Positions 15,546 through 19,341 of a stretch of 19,341 nt of DNA are shown here, in pieces; position 1 is the stretch's first letter; every line of letters begins with the position of its first letter. This DNA comes from JBOGTC01 sp050692055 (lineage in GTDB: Bacteria > Chloroflexota > Limnocylindria > QHBO01). The position numbers and the translations under genes were made by a program. The DNA is taken from the NCBI GenBank assembly GCA_050692055.1, contig JBOGTC010000122.1, positions 1 to 19,341 on the forward strand, in the 5' to 3' direction. Under the pieces are notes generated by a model that saw only the letters and a list, made by a program, of their open reading frames with translations, searched no databases and had not been told where the DNA came from.

Positions 15546-16415
15546 GTGCGACCGATCTGGAAGGGTGCCATCAGCTTCGGCATGGTGACGATCCCCATCA
15601 AGCTCTATGCCGCCACCGAGCAGCACGACGTGCGCTTCCGGCTGCTCCACCGCGACGATGGCGCGCCCATCAAGGAGAAGCGCATCTGCACCGCCGACGG
15701 TAAGGAGGTCGGGTGGGACGATCTCGTGCGCGGCTACGAGGTCGCGAAGGGCGAATTCGTCGTCCTCGAGCCCGAGGAGATCGACGCGGCCAAGCCCGCG
15801 AGCAGCACGACCGTCGAGATTGGCGACTTCGTGGACGCGGCCGAGATCAACCCGATCTACTTCGAGAAGAGCTACTTCCTCGAGCCAACTGAGGTCGGCG
15901 TCAAGCCGTTCAGCCTCCTCAAGCGAGCGCTCGAGGAGACGGAGCGCGTCGCGGTGGCACGGGTGACGATCCGCACCCGCGAGCGCCTGGCCACGCTGCG
16001 CGTCTACGACGGCACGCTCGTCCTGGAGACGATGTTCTGGCCTGATGAGATCCGCTCGACCGGCGCGCTCGACCTGCCCGAGGGCGGCGAGGCGAAGGTA
16101 TGGCCCAAGGAGCTGCAGATGGCCGAGTCGCTCGTGAAGAGCCTCGCGGGCAAGTTCGAGCCTGAACAGTACGCCGACGCCTATCGGCTGGCGCTGGAGG
16201 AGCTCATCCAGCGCAAGATGAGCGGCGAGCAGCGCAACGCCAGGCGGCGGAAGCCGGAGCCCAAGGTGATCGACCTCATGGAGGCGCTGCAGGCGAGCGT
16301 CGAGAAGGCCCGCGGCAAGCGGGGCGAACCGAAGACAAAGCAGCGCGCGGGCCGCAAAGCCGCGAAGGCGAGGGCGAAGACCGCACCTCGGAAGCAGCGA
16401 CGCCCGGCAGCGTAG
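15546..16415 (+). CDS. ku: Bacterial Ku protein, non-homologous end joining
   Basis: A 289-aa bacterial Ku. The homodimer rings broken DNA ends and recruits LigD for non-homologous end joining. The N-terminus RPIWKGAISFGMVTIPIKLY is the family hallmark. The beta-barrel core follows with VRFRLLHRDDGAPIKEKRIC, FEKSYFLEP and YDGTLVLETMFWPDEIR, and then ELQMAESLVKSLAGKFEPEQY, the bridge region. The last 36 residues are a Lys/Arg-rich tail that would bind DNA and perhaps LigD. I chose the GTG at 15546 because the hallmark begins there. GGGGAGG ends 1 nt in front of it, an unusually short spacing. TTGACG at 15511-15516 could be a -35, but I see no good -10. No ligase or polymerase gene is in view. 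Confidence 0.95.
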   Translation: MRPIWKGAISFGMVTIPIKLYAATEQHDVRFRLLHRDDGAPIKEKRICTADGKEVGWDDLVRGYEVAKGEFVVLEPEEIDAAKPASSTTVEIGDFVDAAEINPIYFEKSYFLEPTEVGVKPFSLLKRALEETERVAVARVTIRTRERLATLRVYDGTLVLETMFWPDEIRSTGALDLPEGGEAKVWPKELQMAESLVKSLAGKFEPEQYADAYRLALEELIQRKMSGEQRNARRRKPEPKVIDLMEALQASVEKARGKRGEPKTKQRAGRKAAKARAKTAPRKQRRPAA

Positions 16416-16431
16416 CGCAGCGTAGCGCGAG

Positions 16432-16824
16432 CTAGAAGCGTTCCTCGTGATCCTGGCGCTCATCCCCGCCTGAGATGGAACGCTCGGGTGGCGGCTCTTC
16501 GGCTCGCTCCGACTCGGAGCCCGATGGATGCCGCTCGATGCGATACGCCGGGTCGTCCGGCGCCAGCCCGTGCTCCGAGCCGTAGCCGGCGCTGCGCGTC
16601 GCCATGTTCGTCGGATCCCCGAGCGGCAGCCGCTCCGGATCGCCGATCTCGCCGCGCTGCGCCGGCGCGTTGCGTCCCCTGGTGGCCGTCACGTCGCGCT
16701 CGCGCCGAGGATCGGCGATCTCGCGCGTCTCGGCAGGGACGAACGCCTCGCCTTCTTCGGGCGTGAGATCGCCGGTGGCGCCGGTCATACCGCCGCCCCC
16801 GGCCTCTCGTGGTCGATCCGTCAC
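16432..16824 (-). CDS. Hypothetical small charged, probably disordered protein
   Basis: Up to 130 aa, hydrophilic throughout, rich in Glu, Arg, Gly, Pro and Asp, with no membrane segment and little hydrophobic core. It is probably intrinsically disordered. Segments such as LTPEEGEAFVPAETREIADP and YGSEHGLAPDDPAYRIERHP look selected rather than random, and the end is acidic then basic (ERSISGGDERQDHEERF). I do not recognise a family. Two starts are possible: the GTG at 16824, which overlaps the SRPBCC stop as GTGA, a junction used three more times in this window in NTGA form, and the ATG at 16788. I list the former. Coupling to an SRPBCC gene suggests a shared role. It converges on ku with only 16 bp between the stops. 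Confidence 0.6.
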   Translation of the reverse strand: MTDRPREAGGGGMTGATGDLTPEEGEAFVPAETREIADPRRERDVTATRGRNAPAQRGEIGDPERLPLGDPTNMATRSAGYGSEHGLAPDDPAYRIERHPSGSESERAEEPPPERSISGGDERQDHEERF

Positions 16825-17285
16825 CGCTGCGCCGGCGCCTCCACCTCGCCACGCCACGCGCCCGATTCGCTGCCGCGCCCTTCGATGTACTCCTTGAAGC
16901 GCTCGAGGTCGCCCTTGACGCGACGCTCCAGGAAGCCGAGGGCCGTGCCGGCGGACTCCACCACGCCCTCAGGCTCGACGTCCATCTGGAGCGTCACGCG
17001 CGTCGTCTCGTCGTCGAGGCGATGGAACGTGACGACCCCCGAATTCTGCGCGCCGTTGGTCGAGTTCCAGGCCACGCGCTCGTCGGGATGCTGCTCGGCG
17101 ATCTCGGCGTCCCACGCCTCCTCCCTGCCGGCTACCTCGGCCACCCAGCGAAGGTGCGTGTCGTCCGTCTGGCTGACGGACTTCACGCCCTCCATGAAGC
17201 GCGGGAATTCCTCGAACTGCGTCCACTGGTTGTAGGCGGTACTCACGGGCACCCTGACGTCGATGCTCTCCACCACGGAAGCCAT
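16821..17285 (-). CDS. SRPBCC family (cyclase/dehydrase-like) protein
   Basis: A 154-aa START/SRPBCC-fold protein that would bind a hydrophobic ligand in a deep pocket. The beginning VVESIDVRVPVSTAYNQWTQ is the typical first strand and helix, followed by FEEFPRFMEGVKSVSQ, the strand-rich middle with VAWNST and NSGVVTFHRLDDETTRVTLQM, and the long C-terminal helix VKGDLERFKEYIEGRG. Related proteins are called polyketide cyclase/dehydrase-like, but most have no known ligand and no catalysis. The ATG at 17285 has AGGAG seven to eight bases upstream. It is first in a two-gene unit and divergent from the copper gene, with 180 bp between. Confidence 0.92.
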   Translation of the reverse strand: MASVVESIDVRVPVSTAYNQWTQFEEFPRFMEGVKSVSQTDDTHLRWVAEVAGREEAWDAEIAEQHPDERVAWNSTNGAQNSGVVTFHRLDDETTRVTLQMDVEPEGVVESAGTALGFLERRVKGDLERFKEYIEGRGSESGAWRGEVEAPAQR

Positions 17286-17465
17286 TGCGATCTCCTCTCG
17301 GGCTCACCGGTTCGGTCGCCGAAATTACCTTGCAAGGGACGGGCCAGCCGCCAAGTGCTGAATGCCCGACAGGCCGGCCCCTCCGGCGCTCCCTATACTC
17401 GATCGCGTCCCGCCACTGGCGCCCCGCTTCACGGCCTCGTGGTCCGTGACGTCCCGGAGAGCCGA
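17286..17465. promoter_or_regulatory. Divergent intergenic region with a plus-strand -10 and strong Shine-Dalgarno
   Basis: This is the longest gap in the window (180 bp). On the plus strand TATACT at 17394-17399 is one base from the -10 consensus, but I see no convincing -35 at 16-18 bp. GGAGAG at 17456-17461 lies 4 nt before the TTG start of the copper gene. On the minus strand TAATTT (17327-17322) is a weak -10 candidate for the SRPBCC gene, about 30 nt upstream of its leader end. I see no clear operator repeat. Confidence 0.45.
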
Positions 17466-19341
17466 TTGCCCGATTCTCATCCACGCCGTTCCCCTCGACG
17501 CCGTTACGCGCTGCTCGCGGCCGCGGCATGGTCGGCCGGGCTGCTGGCGATGGCGCCGGCCCCGGTCTCGGCCCACGCGGAGCTCGTCAGCTCGGATCCG
17601 GTCGCAAACGCCACGCTGCCCGAGGCGCCCGACGAGCTCATCCTGACCTTCAGCGAGCCAATCGATCCTGCCACGGCCACGTTCGAGATCCTCGACCCGC
17701 AGCAGCAGGACGCCGGGATGCTGGGTGATGTGGGGCTGGACGCATCGGCGACGACGGCGACGCTCGCAATGCCGGCGCTCGAGCCGGGCACGTACACCGT
17801 GAGCTACCAGGTCGTGTCCGCGGTCGACGGCCACGCGACGGCAGGCCTGTTCGCGTTCCTGGTCGATCCGACCGGCACCGAGCCGCCACCGGCGACCGCA
17901 CCGACGTCGAGCTCGCCGGCCGTTGACGGCGGCACCATCCTCGCGCGCTGGCTCGCGCTGGCAGGGGCGCTGATCGCCTTTGGCGCCCTCGTCTTCTGGC
18001 TGCGCAGCGGCGCGCGCACGGTGACGGCGCTGACGAGCGATCCATCGCTCGCGGCGGGACCGTGGCTGCTCGTGGCCCTCGGCTCGTTGCTTGCCTTCGG
18101 CGGGCTTGCCCTCTACCTGTCCCTGGCATCCCGGCCGATCGTCGAGGCGCTGGGCGGCGGACACGGCGCGCACGGCGGCGCCACGGGCTTCGTGCTCGAC
18201 TTCGCCGCGCCCTTCGGATGGACGCCGTTCGCCATCGCCATGCGCATCGGCCTCGTGGCCAGCCTCGTCGCGTTCGTCGCGGCGATCGGGCGCTTCTTCA
18301 ACCTCGACGAAGCGTCGAGGCGCGGCCGGCCGTTCACAGCCACGACCGATCGGGCGCTTGCCTTCATCGGCCTCGCCTGCCTTGCGCTCGCCCTGCTGGG
18401 CATGAGCCTTGCCGGACATGCCGCCTCCCTGGGTGGCCCGCTGTTCGCAGCCTTCGACTGGGTCCACCTCGTGGCGGTGGGGGCCTGGATCGGTGCGCTG
18501 CCTGCGGTGATCGTGCTCGCTCGTCGGTCACGGCTGGCCGGAGCGCCGCGCGGTCCTGCGCTCGCCTCCGCCCTGCGCCATCACTCGGGCATGGCGCTCA
18601 TCGCCGCTCCGATCGTGGCCATCACCGGGCTCGCCAACTCGCCGCTGGTGCTCGGCGCGTCGCGTCAGCTCGTGGCCAGCGAGTACGGCAACCTGCTGCT
18701 TGCCAAGGCGCTCCTGTTCAGCGTTGCGCTCGGCATCGGCGCCGCGAACCACTTCGTCGTCCGCGCCCGAGCCCGCCCGCGGCTGCAACTCCTCCTCGGC
18801 ACCGAGCTTGTGGTGGGCGCCCTGGCCGTCATGACGGCCGCGGCCATGGTGACCATCCAGCCGGCGGCGAATCGCCAGCCCGTGATGACGAGCTCCGCCA
18901 TCGGCGCGGCTCACTTCTACGGAGAGGCCGGTCCGGCAAGCGTGCACCTGGCGGTCAACCTGCCGGCCCCCGGCGGCCAGCGTTACCAGGTCGCCGTAGC
19001 CGACGCGGAATCCGGGGTGCCGCGCGAGGACGTGCAGAAGGTCTTTCTCACCTTCACCCCACCTCCGCAGGGGCAGCTCGCCGAGGAGCGCGTGGAGCTC
19101 GAGACGCTGGAGGCACCGGGGCTGTACGGGGTCAGCGGCGCCTACACGCCGGTCATCGGCGAGTGGAGCGTCGAGGTCGCCGTCCGCCGAGCCGGCGCCG
19201 AGGACGAGACGACGACGTTTGACGTGCCGGTCATCGAGGCGCCGTCGCCCCGGGCGGTGCCCCCTCCCGACAGCGGCGTGGGCGTGCCGCTGCCGCTCGC
19301 GGCGCTGTGGACGCTCCTGCCGGCCGGCGCCGCGGCGTGGC
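17466..19341 (+). CDS. Fused CopC-CopD copper protein with YtkA-like domain, cut off by window edge
   Basis: At least 625 aa, running past the right edge. A signal peptide with a basic start (RRSPRRRY) ends APVSA-HAEL; cleavage there would leave His37 as the mature N-terminus, the copper ligand of CopC proteins. The CopC domain continues to about residue 135 with SADG-like AVDGHATAG (H123 as second ligand). The CopD membrane domain follows with about eight helices, including FDWVHLVAVGAWIGALP and YGNLLLAKALLFSVALGIG. A His/Gly loop (GGGHGAHGG) sits between early helices. After about residue 475 comes an extracytoplasmic YtkA-like beta domain, then a last hydrophobic segment at the edge. Copper binding and import across the membrane is the known role of the family. 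I chose TTG at 17466 for its Shine-Dalgarno; the GTG at 17439 is an alternative. Confidence 0.9.
   Translation, partial: MPDSHPRRSPRRRYALLAAAAWSAGLLAMAPAPVSAHAELVSSDPVANATLPEAPDELILTFSEPIDPATATFEILDPQQQDAGMLGDVGLDASATTATLAMPALEPGTYTVSYQVVSAVDGHATAGLFAFLVDPTGTEPPPATAPTSSSPAVDGGTILARWLALAGALIAFGALVFWLRSGARTVTALTSDPSLAAGPWLLVALGSLLAFGGLALYLSLASRPIVEALGGGHGAHGGATGFVLDFAAPFGWTPFAIAMRIGLVASLVAFVAAIGRFFNLDEASRRGRPFTATTDRALAFIGLACLALALLGMSLAGHAASLGGPLFAAFDWVHLVAVGAWIGALPAVIVLARRSRLAGAPRGPALASALRHHSGMALIAAPIVAITGLANSPLVLGASRQLVASEYGNLLLAKALLFSVALGIGAANHFVVRARARPRLQLLLGTELVVGALAVMTAAAMVTIQPAANRQPVMTSSAIGAAHFYGEAGPASVHLAVNLPAPGGQRYQVAVADAESGVPREDVQKVFLTFTPPPQGQLAEERVELETLEAPGLYGVSGAYTPVIGEWSVEVAVRRAGAEDETTTFDVPVIEAPSPRAVPPPDSGVGVPLPLAALWTLLPAGAAAW

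Noticed and set aside
16404..16428. Tandem GCGTAGCGC repeat at the end of ku
   Set aside because: Only two short copies, not a stem with a T-run; too little to call a repeat element or terminator.
15498..16463. 321-codon minus-strand frame opposite ku
   Set aside because: Ku is unmistakable on the plus strand; this frame is a shadow.
17325..18467. 380-codon minus-strand frame opposite the copper gene
   Set aside because: The product is Gly/Arg/Glu low complexity, and the plus strand encodes CopC/CopD with a strong start.

Overview
This is a GC-rich (roughly 70%), gene-dense bacterial window with no rRNA, tRNA, CRISPR array, insertion sequence or phage gene that I could recognise. Very high GC, frequent GTG/TTG starts, stop/start overlaps of the NTGA type, a DUF951 protein, a single-protein Ku and actinobacterial/Chloroflexota-like TldD and SRPBCC proteins suggest a Chloroflexota (Limnocylindria-like) or deep actinobacterial genome. 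That assignment is inference. Reading frames opposite nearly every gene are long and open, as expected at this GC, and I treated them as shadows.

Region 1 (11325 down to 1, minus strand) is one unbroken run of ten genes in this order: family-5 extracytoplasmic solute-binding protein; membrane-anchored gluzincin (peptidase MA-like); two tandem DUF881 proteins; TldD; TldE/PmbA; a small DUF951 protein; an MFS exporter; a family-2 membrane glycosyltransferase; and a YtcJ-type amidohydrolase cut by the window edge. Eight of the nine junctions overlap or are 2 nt apart. The only real gap is 38 bp before tldD, where there is a clear Shine-Dalgarno. A good promoter (TGGACG-16-TATACT) lies upstream of the first gene. 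The set combines peptide binding, two kinds of peptidase and an exporter.

Region 2 (11388-12539, plus) is a divergent pair of genes I do not recognise: a 178-aa soluble helical protein that appears to be leaderless, and a 203-aa protein with a membrane segment at each end and a helical domain between. The promoter between regions 1 and 2 has overlapping -10 elements on the two strands. The pair ends convergently on the next operon inside a 20-bp palindrome that contains both stop codons.

Region 3 (15501 down to 12542, minus) holds a DUF72 protein, then the ATPase and permease of an ABC-2 type exporter. Its H-loop histidine is replaced by glutamine. Divergent from DUF72 is a bacterial Ku gene (15546-16415) with a lysine-rich tail and no LigD in view.

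Region 4 (17285 down to 16432, minus) is a two-gene unit: an SRPBCC (cyclase/dehydrase-like) protein and a small charged, probably disordered protein. Divergent from it, and running off the right edge, is a fused CopC-CopD copper protein with a YtkA-like domain, read from a TTG codon with a strong Shine-Dalgarno.
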